Origin: CALCKU01 sp964534845
GTDB taxonomy: Bacteria > Pseudomonadota > Alphaproteobacteria > Caulobacterales > Maricaulaceae
Length of the DNA: 64,000 bases
Reading direction: 5' to 3'
NCBI GenBank assembly: GCA_964534845.1
Contig: CAZHPV010000002.1
Span: 43,883 to 107,882, forward strand
The position numbers and the translations under genes were made by a program. How positions within the stretch are numbered: the stretch's first letter is position 1; each line of letters starts with the position of its first letter. Of the stretch, positions 42,896-52,400 are shown one piece after another. The notes under the pieces are model-generated. The model was not told the DNA's origin and did no database searches. It saw nothing but the letters and a program-made list of their open reading frames with translations.

Positions 42896-43519
42896 GTGAC
42901 CCCGAACCCTATTTTTCGCTCGGATGATAGAGAGGCTGCCTTCGACTTTATCGCGGCTCACCCTTTTGCGATGACGGCGGTAAACGGCGAAAACGGGCCG
43001 GTTTCAGCTATGGTGCCACTTGTTGTAAATGCGCAGCGTACACATCTATTAGGCCATGTCGCACGCGCTAATCCGTTCTGGCGTGCCGCGCAAGCCCAAA
43101 GCGCGGCAATAGCTATTTTTCGCGGGGCTGATGGTTATGTGTCCCCGCGCTATTATCCATCCAAAAAAGAACATGGCCGCGTTGTGCCGACATGGAATTA
43201 TATGGCCGTTGAGCTGAGAGGGAAAATCACGGTTGAAACCAAGCCAGATGCTATGTTGCCTTATATCACGGCGCTCACGGATAAGATGGAAAGCCATAGA
43301 GACTTACCTTGGAAAGTGTCTGACGCGCCCAGTGATTATACCGCGAAACTCAGCCGCGCCATTGTTGGATTTCGTCTCGAAATTGATGACATTACCTTTG
43401 TTAGAAAATTGAGCCAGAATAAATCGGCTGAAGACAGACAGGGCGTGATCGAAGGGCTTGGGATTTCCGATAAATATCAAGAACGCCTTCTGGCAAAAGA
43501 GATGGCTGGAGAGGAGTGA
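42896..43519 (+). CDS. PaiB-family FMN-binding protein inside the gcv operon
   Basis: A 207-residue flavin-reductase-fold protein of the PaiB family (FMN-binding, named after Bacillus PaiB, a regulator of protease and sporulation genes). Visible family parts are HPFAMTAVNGENGPVSAMVP, GHVARANPFWRAAQ, GADGYVSPRYYPSKKEHGRV and VPTWNYMAVELRG near residue 100. No DNA-binding domain is obvious. The GTG at 42896 begins after the gcvH stop and matches the normal family N-terminus; an in-frame ATG at 42854 would overlap gcvH. Its presence in a gcv operon is unusual and the role unknown; a heme or flavin function is possible. Confidence 0.82.
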   Translation: MTPNPIFRSDDREAAFDFIAAHPFAMTAVNGENGPVSAMVPLVVNAQRTHLLGHVARANPFWRAAQAQSAAIAIFRGADGYVSPRYYPSKKEHGRVVPTWNYMAVELRGKITVETKPDAMLPYITALTDKMESHRDLPWKVSDAPSDYTAKLSRAIVGFRLEIDDITFVRKLSQNKSAEDRQGVIEGLGISDKYQERLLAKEMAGEE

Positions 43520-43890
43520 TGAGAACACTTATTCCCTTTCTGTTTTACACTCTTGCGATTGGTGTTCACGGCGTACCGGCTTTATCGGTCTTGTTTCCTC
43601 AAAAAATGGCAAAGCTCTACGGTATCTCTACTGATGACAATGTTCTAATGACGCTTTTGCAACACCGAGCGATGTTTTTCGTTCTTGTTGCGGTGGCCTG
43701 CATTTATGCGGCGCATGTGGCGAGTGCGCGTTGGCCCGTCCTCATTGGGACAACCATCAGCATGATGTCTTTTATTTTAATTGCCATCCCCCGCGGACAG
43801 CTTTCAGGCCCGCTCGCTAAAATCGCCTATGTTGACGGCATAGGCTTAGTCATCGCCGCTATTCTTGCGGTTCTAATGCTAAGGACTTAA
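43519..43890 (+). CDS. Small four-helix membrane protein inside the gcv operon
   Basis: A 123-residue inner-membrane protein with four hydrophobic segments (about 4-22, 48-66, 72-90 and 102-121). Its pattern, with LYGISTDDNVLMTLLQHRAMFF after the first helix (quoted in part: LMTLLQHRAMFFVLV), resembles a family of small proteins that are often misnamed phosphopantetheine adenylyltransferase; no enzyme motif is visible. The ATG at 43519 overlaps the preceding stop by one base (TGATG), with GGAGAGGAG upstream, so it is coupled to the PaiB-like gene. gcvPA starts 3 bp after its stop. Confidence 0.72.
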   Translation: MRTLIPFLFYTLAIGVHGVPALSVLFPQKMAKLYGISTDDNVLMTLLQHRAMFFVLVAVACIYAAHVASARWPVLIGTTISMMSFILIAIPRGQLSGPLAKIAYVDGIGLVIAAILAVLMLRT

Positions 43891-43893
43891 TCT

Positions 43894-45234
43894 ATGCGTT
43901 ACCTCCCATTAAATGCAAATGACCGCGCGCAAATGCTTTCTGTGATTGGCGTCGATAATATTGATGCTTTGTTTGAAGACGTCCCTAAGTCGGCGCGACT
44001 GAAGGGTCTCGTTGATTTGCCACGGCATCAATCCGAAGCGGCAGTCGAACGTCATATGACGCGGCTTTCCAAGAAATCTGTTTCGGCGAGTTCTGTGCCG
44101 TTTTTCTGCGGGGCGGGGGCTTATAAGCACCATATCCCCGCAACGGTGGATCACCTGATACAGCGATCAGAATTCTTGACGGCCTACACGCCGTATCAAC
44201 CTGAAATTTCCCAAGGCACGCTGCAAGCCCTCTTTGAGTTTCAAACCCAAGTCGCATTGCTTACGGGTATGGAGGTTGCAAATGCCTCTATGTATGACGG
44301 CTCCACAGCCTGCGCCGAGGCGGTCGTTATGGCCAAGCGCGTTACGCGTAAAACCAAAGCCATTCTCGCGCCGGGCCTGCATCCGCATTACGCGGCCGCG
44401 ACACAGACATTGGCCTCAACGCTGGATATTCAAATCAATGAAGTCGTGCCAGAGATCGGCAAAGACGCATCGGTCCTAGACATGATAACAGATGAGACCG
44501 CTTGCGTGGTGGTTCAGAGTCCCAATGTTTTTGGCGAGATTGTTGATCTGGCCCCGATTGCCGAGAAAGCCCATGCCCATAAGGCTTTGCTGATTGCTGT
44601 CTTTACTGAACCTGTTGCCTTAGCCGCGATAAAATCGCCGGGCGAACAGGGCGCAGATATTGTTGTTGGCGAAGGCCAAGGCCTTGGTGTTGGGCTTAAC
44701 TTTGGAGGGCCTCATGTCGGGCTTTTTGCTTGTCGCCAAAAGCTTGTGCGGCAAATGCCGGGTCGTGTCTGCGGCCAGACGGTTGACGCCAATGGCGAGC
44801 GCGGATTTGTGCTCACCCTTTCCACGCGCGAGCAACATATTCGCCGTGAAAAAGCGACCTCTAATATTTGTACAAATTCTGGCCTATGTTGCCTCGCCTT
44901 TACTATTCATATGAGCCTGCTTGGTGATGCGGGCCTTACGCGCATGGCTGCACTTAATCACGAAAAGGCTTGTCATCTCGCCAGTGTGATTGACGGCATT
45001 AACGGGGCGGAAGTTTTAAATGACACCTTTTTTAATGAGTTTACGGTCAAGTTAATTAAGCCTGCCTCTGACGTGGTTGAGGCTTTGGCGAATAAGAGCA
45101 TTCTCGGCGGGGTTCCCTTTTCCAGATTATCGCAGGGCCAGCATGGAAACCTTTTACTGGTCTGCGCCACCGAGATTGTCAGCGACGAGGACATAAAGGC
45201 CTTTGAGACGGCGCTTAAGGAGGTGTTGTCATGA
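43894..45234 (+). CDS. gcvPA: Glycine dehydrogenase (decarboxylating) subunit 1
   Basis: A 446-residue N-terminal half of the P protein of glycine cleavage. MRYLPLNANDRAQMLSVIGV opens the chain, FCGAGAYKHHIPATVDHL lies near residue 71, YTPYQPEISQGTLQALFEFQ near 95, NASMYDGSTACAEA near 130 and GLNFGGPHVGLFACR near 268, all hallmarks of the subunit. It assembles with GcvPB into the PLP-dependent decarboxylase. Its last codons overlap gcvPB by 4 bp (ATGA type), so the two are made in equal amounts. Confidence 0.95.
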   Translation: MRYLPLNANDRAQMLSVIGVDNIDALFEDVPKSARLKGLVDLPRHQSEAAVERHMTRLSKKSVSASSVPFFCGAGAYKHHIPATVDHLIQRSEFLTAYTPYQPEISQGTLQALFEFQTQVALLTGMEVANASMYDGSTACAEAVVMAKRVTRKTKAILAPGLHPHYAAATQTLASTLDIQINEVVPEIGKDASVLDMITDETACVVVQSPNVFGEIVDLAPIAEKAHAHKALLIAVFTEPVALAAIKSPGEQGADIVVGEGQGLGVGLNFGGPHVGLFACRQKLVRQMPGRVCGQTVDANGERGFVLTLSTREQHIRREKATSNICTNSGLCCLAFTIHMSLLGDAGLTRMAALNHEKACHLASVIDGINGAEVLNDTFFNEFTVKLIKPASDVVEALANKSILGGVPFSRLSQGQHGNLLLVCATEIVSDEDIKAFETALKEVLS

Positions 45235-46799
45235 AAACTGAGGGACGGTCTATATCACCCATTGCGGCAAATACAAATGAGGTTAATACAACCAAAGTCA
45301 AAACAGTTTCTGGGTCTAAAGGGTTAAATCAGGCCACAAAACTGATTTTCGAGACAGGCAGGTTTGATAAAACGGGTGTGGACTTGCCTGTGCCTAAGGG
45401 CAGAAAATCCCGTCTTGGCAATCACGCCAGAGAGGGCGCGATTGGCCTACCGGGCTTATCCGAACCTGAAACCATGCGCCATTATGTACGCTTAAGTCAG
45501 CAAAATTACGCGATTGATTTGGGGGTCTATCCGCTGGGCTCTTGCACGATGAAACATAATCCGCGCCTTAATGAAAAAGTCGCGCGCTTGCCGGGTTTTG
45601 CCGATGTGCATCCGCTGCAACCGACAAGCACTGTACAGGGCGCCTTAGAGCTTATGTATGAGCTGTCTAAGTGGCTCATGATATTGTGTAATATGCCGGC
45701 CGTCGCGCTCACGCCCAAAGCAGGTGCCCACGGGGAGCTTTGCGGCATGATGGCGATACGCGCCTGTCTTGATGATAAAGGCCAAAGCCATAAGCGCCGC
45801 GTGCTTGTGCCTGAATCTGCCCATGGTACCAATCCTGCTACCGCCGTTCAATGCGGTTTCACTGTCGATGAAATTCCAGCTAATGACAAAGGCCGAGTGG
45901 ATATGGAGGCTCTACGTACAAAGCTCGAAGGCCTTGGCCCGGATAGTGACATAGCGGGCATCATGCTGACTAATCCTAATACGTGCGGCCTGTTTGAAAC
46001 CGATATTCTTGAAATAGCCGATCTTATCCACGGGGCGGGCGGGTATTTTTACTGTGACGGTGCGAATTTTAATGCGCTTGTTGGTCGTGTGCGCCCCGGC
46101 GATCTCGGCGTTGATGCCATGCATATCAATCTCCACAAAACCTTTAGTACGCCGCATGGCGGCGGCGGACCGGGAGCGGGGCCAACAGTTTTGTCTGACG
46201 CGCTTAAAGATTATGCCCCTGTTCCTTATGTTGTAAAAACAGAGGAGGGGTACGCGCTAACGGAACAGGTGGATGAGAAAAGCTTTGGGCGTATGTGCGC
46301 CTTTCACGGACAAATGGGTATGTATAGCCGCGCTTTGGCTTATATGATGAGCCACGGTGCGGACGGGCTAAAACAGGCCACTGAGGATGCGGTCTTAAAC
46401 GCCAATTATATACAAGCCAGCCTATCTAATGTGATGAGCCCCGCCTTTGAGGGGACATGTATGCATGAAGCTTTATTTGATGATCGCTTCTTGCAAGACA
46501 CAGATGTCGAGACGCTCGACTTTGCCAAGGCGATGATTGATGAGGGCTATCACCCTATGACAATGTATTTCCCCTTAGTCGTCCATGGGGCCATGTTAAT
46601 TGAACCCACAGAAAGCGAGTCAAAGGCGGAGCTTGACCGGTTTATCAGCGCAATGCGGAGTTTGGCTAAGCGGGCGCGGGCAGGCGAGGTGGCGGCGTTT
46701 AAACACGCGCCTGTTCATGCCCCAAAGCGTCGATTGGATGAAACCCGGGCCGCGCGTAGTCCTGTACTGCGTTGGCATGAAAAAAGCGCGGCGAAATAG
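45231..46799 (+). CDS. gcvPB: Glycine dehydrogenase (decarboxylating) subunit 2
   Basis: A 522-residue C-terminal half of the P protein, carrying PLP. The cofactor lysine lies in HINLHKTFSTPHGGGGPG near residue 302. YPLGSCTMKHNPRLNEKVAR, SAHGTNPATAVQCGF and NPNTCGLFE are further signatures. Residues 1-30 form an extra, variable N-terminal extension. The final codons overlap a hairpin that serves as terminator for the convergent ATP synthase operon. It completes gcvT-H-P; the L protein is not in the window. Confidence 0.95.
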   Translation: MKTEGRSISPIAANTNEVNTTKVKTVSGSKGLNQATKLIFETGRFDKTGVDLPVPKGRKSRLGNHAREGAIGLPGLSEPETMRHYVRLSQQNYAIDLGVYPLGSCTMKHNPRLNEKVARLPGFADVHPLQPTSTVQGALELMYELSKWLMILCNMPAVALTPKAGAHGELCGMMAIRACLDDKGQSHKRRVLVPESAHGTNPATAVQCGFTVDEIPANDKGRVDMEALRTKLEGLGPDSDIAGIMLTNPNTCGLFETDILEIADLIHGAGGYFYCDGANFNALVGRVRPGDLGVDAMHINLHKTFSTPHGGGGPGAGPTVLSDALKDYAPVPYVVKTEEGYALTEQVDEKSFGRMCAFHGQMGMYSRALAYMMSHGADGLKQATEDAVLNANYIQASLSNVMSPAFEGTCMHEALFDDRFLQDTDVETLDFAKAMIDEGYHPMTMYFPLVVHGAMLIEPTESESKAELDRFISAMRSLAKRARAGEVAAFKHAPVHAPKRRLDETRAARSPVLRWHEKSAAK

Positions 46800-46805
46800 C
46801 CGCGC
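46781..46805 (-). terminator. Terminator of the F0 ATP synthase operon, inside the end of gcvPB
   Basis: GCGCGGC (46786-46792) pairs perfectly with GCCGCGC (46799-46805) across a 6-base loop. On the minus strand it is followed at once by a run of T (46785-46781, preceded on the plus strand by aaaaa). It lies 29 bp after the atpF stop and covers the last codons and stop of gcvPB. A weaker T-run (46815-46820) on the plus strand lies ten bases beyond the stem. Confidence 0.82.
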
Positions 46806-46833
46806 CTTGGTGTCTTTTTTAAACCGCTTCGGG

Positions 46834-47349
46834 TTAGTTCATAAGATCGCCGAGTTGAGAAATACCGGTTTTGACCAGCTTGCTGTGGTCGCCGGAATTT
46901 AAGGTCTCACGCATCATTTTTTCTGCCGCATCAAGCGCCATATCAGCCGCCCTGGCTCTGACATCAGCCAAAGCCTTGGCCTCGGCACTTGCGATTTTAG
47001 CTTCGGCTTGTTGGGTACGGCGTGCAAGCCGTTCAGCCAGATCCTTGCGGGCTTTCTCGGCCATGACTTCCGCGTCCAGACGGGCTTGACGCACGATCTC
47101 TTCGGCTTGTTCTTCGGCTTCTTTTTGCTTGCGATTAAATGAGGCGAGCAAAGCTTGCGCTTCTTCGCGCAGACGGCGGGCCTCTTCTAGTTCGTTTTTG
47201 ATTTTTTCCGATCTGTCATCCAGTGCGGCCCCGATGGCTTTATGAGCCCCTTTGGAGAGGATAAAGGCAAAGAAGAGAATTAAAGGTATAGCCACCCATA
47301 ATTTGGAATCTAAATACCAAGCTGTACCCGCGGCTGCCATAATTAACAT
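46834..47349 (-). CDS. atpF: F0 ATP synthase subunit b
   Basis: A 171-residue peripheral-stalk subunit. A single N-terminal membrane helix (about 2-32, WYLDSKLWVAIPLILFFAFI) is followed by a long charged coiled coil (AIGAALDDRSEKIKNELEEA, RREEAQALLASFNRKQ), ending with a region that binds delta. DDRSEKIKNELEEARRLREE is the usual b-subunit start of the coil. It is the last gene of the F0 operon, 9 bp after b', and is followed by the terminator. Confidence 0.92.
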   Translation of the reverse strand: MLIMAAAGTAWYLDSKLWVAIPLILFFAFILSKGAHKAIGAALDDRSEKIKNELEEARRLREEAQALLASFNRKQKEAEEQAEEIVRQARLDAEVMAEKARKDLAERLARRTQQAEAKIASAEAKALADVRARAADMALDAAEKMMRETLNSGDHSKLVKTGISQLGDLMN

Positions 47350-47358
47350 AGCCAGCTC

Positions 47359-47892
47359 CTAAACCTTGCCTAAGGCGGATTTAATCACCGCCGCCGAGAC
47401 AGTTTTACCCGTCAACGCCTTAATAACATCTTCGGCAGCCTCGCCTGCAATAGCGTCAACATTTTTCATCGCGGCTTGACGCATGGCCTGAATCTTAATT
47501 TCAGCCGCTTCTGCCTGACGGGCCATCTCAGCATCGGCCGCTTCGATTTCGGCTGATACTTCGGCATCGACAGCTTGACGCGTTGTTTCAGAAACATTGT
47601 GCGCTTGTGCCCGGGCTTCTGAGAGAGATTGCGTATAGGCCTTCTCCGCTTCTTCGGCCTGACGCTGCATGTCAGAGGCCATATCCAGATCATCTGCGAT
47701 TTTGTCACTGCGTTCAGCCAAGCCATCTGCCAGTTTTGGCAGAATGAGTTTTGACAGGGCAAAATACAGGACCGCAAAAATTATGGCGAGCCAGAAAATT
47801 TGCCCCGGCCATGTGGAGAAATCCAATTGCGGCAGACCACCAGAAGCCGCTTCTGCGTATTCGGGGTCAATATGTGCTTTTTTCTCCGCCAT
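47359..47892 (-). CDS. atpF': F0 ATP synthase subunit b'
   Basis: A 177-residue peripheral-stalk subunit of the b' type, which in alphaproteobacteria and photosynthetic bacteria pairs with b. The membrane helix (FSTWPGQIFWLAIIFAVLYF) lies at about 26-48, later than in b, followed by KLILPKLADGLAERSDKIAD and a long Ala/Glu-rich coil. The N-terminal 25 residues are polar. It lies 20 bp after atpE and 9 bp before atpF. Confidence 0.92.
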   Translation of the reverse strand: MAEKKAHIDPEYAEAASGGLPQLDFSTWPGQIFWLAIIFAVLYFALSKLILPKLADGLAERSDKIADDLDMASDMQRQAEEAEKAYTQSLSEARAQAHNVSETTRQAVDAEVSAEIEAADAEMARQAEAAEIKIQAMRQAAMKNVDAIAGEAAEDVIKALTGKTVSAAVIKSALGKV

Positions 47893-47912
47893 AACGCGCT
47901 CCGGAAATAAAA

Positions 47913-48137
47913 CTAGCTATTGAGGATAATCATCGCCAGAACAAAGCCAAACAGGCCTGTCGCTTCGCAAAGCGCAAAACCGAGTAGAAGGTTTGTGCGT
48001 TGTGAGGCCGCAGCGGATGGATTGCGAAGTGCGCCAGATAAATAATTACTAAAAATTGAACCGATACCGATACCGGCACCAATTAGAGCTGTACCGGCAA
48101 GACCTGCGCCGATGAACTTTGCTGCTTCTGCTTCCAT
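47913..48137 (-). CDS. atpE: F0 ATP synthase subunit c
   Basis: A 74-residue proteolipid of two membrane helices that forms the rotor ring. The first helix has the glycine motif GTALIGAGIGIGSIF, the polar loop RNPSAAASQRTN follows, and the second helix has the ion-binding Glu at about residue 58 (LCEATGLFGFVLAM). The motif lacks the extra polar residues of Na+-type rings, so it is proton-driven. AGGAGA lies a few bases before the ATG. Confidence 0.96.
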   Translation of the reverse strand: MEAEAAKFIGAGLAGTALIGAGIGIGSIFSNYLSGALRNPSAAASQRTNLLLGFALCEATGLFGFVLAMIILNS

Positions 48138-48166
48138 GATAGTTCTCCTTGAATAATGGAATTAGA

Positions 48167-48913
48167 TTAATGATCGACGTGATATACGTCGTTTAAATAT
48201 ACACATGTCAGTATAGCAAACACGAAGGCTTGCAAGCCTGCGACAAGAAATTCGAGTGCGATAATACCCATTGTGCCTAAAACGGGGACAATAGCTGCGC
48301 CTGCCATTAAGCCGCCTTTGCCAACGAGAAAAGCCGTAAAAATTGCAAAAAGTTTTAACATGACATGTCCTGCGGTCATATTGGCAAATAATCGTACGGC
48401 TAAGGTAATGGGGCGCGAGAGAAATGAGATAATTTCAATGGGAATAATCAGGATATACATAGGCAGGGGAAGACCGCTCGGAGCGAAGATTTTAAACCAT
48501 TTAAACCCGTTCTTCCAAATGCCCGCCACAATAACCATGAGGATTGTGAAGATAGCGAGAGCGAATGTGATCGAGAGATGCGATGTGGATGTAAAGGCGT
48601 AAGGGCTCATGCCGATAAGATTGGCAAAGAGAATGAAGAAAAATATCGTAAAAACAAAGGGAAAGAATTTCATAGCCTCGGGGCCGGTCGTGTCCTTGAC
48701 CATATTTGCCAGAAATTCATAACTCATTTCACCGATGGACTGCATACGACCGGGAATGAGCTTGCCTTTGGTTGTAAGCGCAAAAAATCCAATGATGGAG
48801 GTGGCCGCAATCGCCATCCAGAGTGAGGAGTTTGTGAAAGGAATATTCATATTGCCCAGACTAAGATCTAAAATGTCTTTAATCTGAAACTGTTCCATTG
48901 GATCGCTTGCCAC
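48167..48913 (-). CDS. atpB: F0 ATP synthase subunit a
   Basis: A 248-residue membrane stator of the proton channel with five to six helices. The essential Arg is in PITLAVRLFANMTAGHV at about residue 174; IGMSPYAFTSTSHLSITFAL and the C-terminal LQAFVFAILTCVYLNDVYH are conserved channel parts. The N-terminal MASDPMEQFQIKDIL is typical of alphaproteobacteria. It lies 11 bp after atpI and 29 bp before atpE. Confidence 0.95.
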   Translation of the reverse strand: MASDPMEQFQIKDILDLSLGNMNIPFTNSSLWMAIAATSIIGFFALTTKGKLIPGRMQSIGEMSYEFLANMVKDTTGPEAMKFFPFVFTIFFFILFANLIGMSPYAFTSTSHLSITFALAIFTILMVIVAGIWKNGFKWFKIFAPSGLPLPMYILIIPIEIISFLSRPITLAVRLFANMTAGHVMLKLFAIFTAFLVGKGGLMAGAAIVPVLGTMGIIALEFLVAGLQAFVFAILTCVYLNDVYHVDH

Positions 48914-48924
48914 GAACCTCTCCT

Positions 48925-49284
48925 TTAAAAATCTTCGTCTTCATCATCAGTCAAATCTTGACCGATTGGGATATCCGCGCTGAGTTCGTCCATCTTTTCA
49001 GCTGTACGCAGAACACTTTTTATCCCAGCTGCAAAACCAAACCCTAAACCTATTAACAAAAACCAAGGTTTTGTCCCAAACAGCTTATCCAGACCATATC
49101 CAAGCCCAGTGCCAACCAGAACAGACACCAATAATTCCGTACTCAAACGCCACGCCATTCCAAGAAGAGAGCCATCCGAAGCTTCAGCTTTTGGACTTTC
49201 ATGTTTTTTTCGAGCAGCGCCGAGGCGCTCGCTGAAATTATCCAAGTCCGAAGATGAATATTTTTCTGTTGGCTTCTCGCTCAT
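48925..49284 (-). CDS. atpI: ATP synthase-associated protein AtpI
   Basis: A 119-residue small membrane protein with two hydrophobic helices (about 43-65 and 71-92) and acidic ends. GMAWRLSTELLVSVLVGTGL and GYGLDKLFGTKPWFLLIGLG match the AtpI/AtpZ family, which assists c-ring assembly and Mg2+ handling. The N-terminal 35 residues are charged and Ser-rich. The ATG at 49284 is preferred to a GTG at 49293. It is the first gene of the F0 operon. Confidence 0.9.
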   Translation of the reverse strand: MSEKPTEKYSSSDLDNFSERLGAARKKHESPKAEASDGSLLGMAWRLSTELLVSVLVGTGLGYGLDKLFGTKPWFLLIGLGFGFAAGIKSVLRTAEKMDELSADIPIGQDLTDDEDEDF

Positions 49285-49341
49285 AATGGTCACAACGTTT
49301 TGTGCTTTTCATCAGATTTAGTCTCTTTAAAAAGCGTGCGG

Positions 49342-49370
49342 AACTTACGCGTGAGACGCGATGAAGTCAA
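49342..49370 (-). promoter_or_regulatory. Candidate promoter of the F0 ATP synthase operon
   Basis: On the minus strand TTGACT (49370-49365) and TAAGTT (49347-49342) are spaced by 17 bases, about 55 bases before the atpI start. Confidence 0.4.
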
Positions 49371-49416
49371 CACTCTGCGCCTTGGGTCTAAACCTATGAT
49401 AATAAACGTTTTTTCT

Positions 49417-49479
49417 TAAAAATAATGCCCTGCGACAATCTGTTGCTTTTTTAAAGACTTATTAAGGTGTGGGCAGGGC
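49417..49479 (-). terminator. Possible terminator downstream of smc
   Basis: On the minus strand GCCCTGC (49479-49473) can pair with GCAGGGC (49433-49427), enclosing an inner hairpin GCAACA/TGTCGC, and is followed by ATTATTTTT. The long 39-base intervening segment makes this less certain than the other terminators. Confidence 0.4.
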
Positions 49480-49489
49480 TTTGTCGGGC

Positions 49490-52400
49490 TTATTCTGCGG
49501 CTACCATGCGCTCGGCTTGGGTTAGTTCTACCGATAAAAGCTGGGACACACCCTGTTCGGCCATTGTAACGCCAAATAAGCGATCCATTCGGCTCATTGT
49601 GACGGCATTATGGGTAATGGCGATAAATTTGGTATCGGTGGATTTCGTCATTTCATCCAGAAGGTTACAATAACGGGCCACATTGGCATCATCAAGCGGG
49701 GCGTCCACCTCGTCAAGTACACAGATAGGGGCCGGATTGGACAAAAAGACGGCGAAAATCAACGCTGTTGCCGTAAGGGCTTGCTCACCGCCCGACATCA
49801 AGCTCATAGAGCCGAGCTTTTTACCCGGAGGGCTGACCATGACCTCAAGACCTGCTTCCAAGGGGTCGTCTGATTCTGTTAAGGCAAGCGCGGCTTCCCC
49901 GCCGCCAAACAAGGTTGTGAAAAGACGACCAAAATGTCCATTGACGGTATCAAAGGCCTTTAACAGGCGCTCGCGGCCTTCCGCGTTCAGTGTATCAATG
50001 CCTTCACGCAGGCGCGCAATCGCGGCTTCAAGATCGGCCCGTTCATCCATCATGGCGCTTAGACGTTCTTCCTGTTCAGCGGCTTCCTCATCCGCGCGCA
50101 AGTTCACACCGCCCATTTTCTCGCGTTCTTTTTGCAAGCGTTCCAATTTACGCTCAATATCAATCTCGGTTAAGCCGCTATCTTCAGAAAGTTCCCCGAG
50201 GTGAGAAAATAAGTCTCCCGGTTCGCAAGACAGCGTTTCCATAATCCGCGCTTGTGTTTCGGTAATCCGTTCCTGACTGGCCATCATGCGAGCTTCAGAT
50301 GCGGCGCGCGCTTCACGGGCGGTATTATGTGCGGCTTCCGCCTCGCGCGCGGCTGTTTCCGCCTCGCGTAAATTATTCTCAGCCAGCGCCAGCCCGTCCG
50401 CGGCTAATTTTCGACGGTTTTCCGCGCCCTCAAGTTCGGAGAAGAGCCTTTGGCGGCGGTCTTCAAATCTGTCCGGACCTTCAGTGGCGGCGCTGAGGCT
50501 GGCCTGAACACTTTCTTGGCGGGCTTGAAGCGCCAAGACCCGTTCTTTGGCGACCTCGCCTCTGTTTGTCCAGTTTTCGCGCTCAGCTTCAACGGCTTGG
50601 AGGCGGGCCTTTCGGGCATCGGCTTCATTTTTTAAGGTCCGGTAATTGGCCATCGCTTCATCGGCATGGCTCCGCACTTGACTTAAGCTATCTGCCATAT
50701 CCGAGAGTTCGGCGCTAAAATCTTGTGATTGTTCAAATTCTGCCCCAAGGGAGAGCGCGGTTTCGTGATGGGTACTGACATCCTTGATTTCACGATCTAA
50801 GCGCTCAATACGGTCTTCCATAGCGCGCTTTTCTGCGCCGGCGCGGGCAATATCGGTTTCATATTGCGTCAGGGCGGCCTGGGCGGCGCGGTCCTTGCGC
50901 TCTAAGTCCGGAATAAGGTTCCGGGCATCTCTTGCCACCTCTTCTGCCAAGCGGCGATCAGAGCGGGCGGTTTCAAATTTTTCTTGAGCTTGCGTCACAG
51001 CCTGTTCAGCCTGAACACTCTCTATTTCAACCTCTGCCAGACGGCTTTGTTGTTTCAATTTAATCGCGGCTGACGTCTCAGCGCCTGCACTGATTTCAAA
51101 GCCGTCCCACCTAACAACCCGCCCTTCGCGCGTTACCAACCGTTGGCCGGGTTTTAAGAGCGCGGCCAAGCGCGTGAGATCTGCAGGCTCGACAATGCCG
51201 ATTTGCGATAAGCGCGCGGCCAATTCCTTGGGCGCTTTGACATATTGACTTAACGGCTCTGTCCCTTTTGGTAGGGGTTGGGCGGGAATGTCGGCCCCTC
51301 CCCAGCGTAGCGGGGCTTGACCATCAATGGCGGCATCGAGGTCTTCACCCAAAACGGCAGCCAAGGCTTGTTCATAGCCGGAGCTGACATCCAATTTTGC
51401 CAAGGCCGGTGTCCACTGGGCGGTTTCGCCTCGCGATATTACGCGCGTTAACGCCGCATGTTCTGCTGATAATTTTGTTAAGACTTGCTTGGCATCTGAC
51501 AAAGCTTCGCGGATTTTCTGGTCATAACGTTCGGCTTCGGCGCGTTTTTCAGACAGGGCTTGTTCTTTTTTACGAGCCTGATCTAAGGCGTTTAAGGCCT
51601 CTTTAGCGGCAGCGGCAAAGAGGTTTTGATCATTTGGACCTTGGTTTTGTGAGAGTGCAGCCAGTTTGCCTTGGGCCTCCTCTCGTTCTTGGTGTAAATT
51701 CTTTAGCCGTGTTTCCGATTGCGAAATGTCGCGTTGATTAGCCGCCTGCCGTGCGTTTTGGTCAGCCGATTTGCGTGTCAGCTCATTATAACGAGTTTCT
51801 TGTTCCGTTCGCGTCTTGATGGCGAGCTGGGCCTCATCAGAGGCTGCATCAATCGCTGCGCTAGTGTCTTTTAGAGCAGACAGGGTTTCAAATTCACTGT
51901 TTAGACGCGCAATAGCTTCTGTTGAATCTGTTACAATGCCGCCCTCGCGCCCGATATCTATTGCCAATTGTTCTAGTCGGGCTTGTAATTTTAGCACCTC
52001 TGATTTTGCGAGATGCTCATCTTGTTCAAGTGCATCTTTGGCGGCGTTTAACCGCGCTAAAACAGCCGCAGCGACGAGTTGCTCTTCGCGCTTTGGATTC
52101 AGAAGTTCCGATAATTCTGCGGCTTTGCGGGTTAGCTCGGCGGCCTTTACAGCGGTTTCTGCAACCTCGGTTTCGCAGGTCTTTAAGCTCTCTTGCGTAT
52201 CTGTGAGTGTTTGCAGAGCCGCTTGCCAGCGCTTTAGCCACAGCAAAGCCCTAAACTCATGAATTTCGCCCGCCAGTCTTTTATAACGCGTGGCTTGCCG
52301 GCTTTGACGGCGTAAAGATAAAAGCTGGCTTTCAATCTGACCAATAATATCATCCAAGCGTGACAGATTGGTCTCGGCGGCCCGCAGGCGCAGTTCAGCC

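Noticed and set aside
46806..46820. Plus-strand T-run after gcvPB taken as the gcv terminator
   Set aside because: The T-run lies ten bases beyond the stem, so the hairpin fits the minus-strand operon better; where gcv transcription ends is left open.
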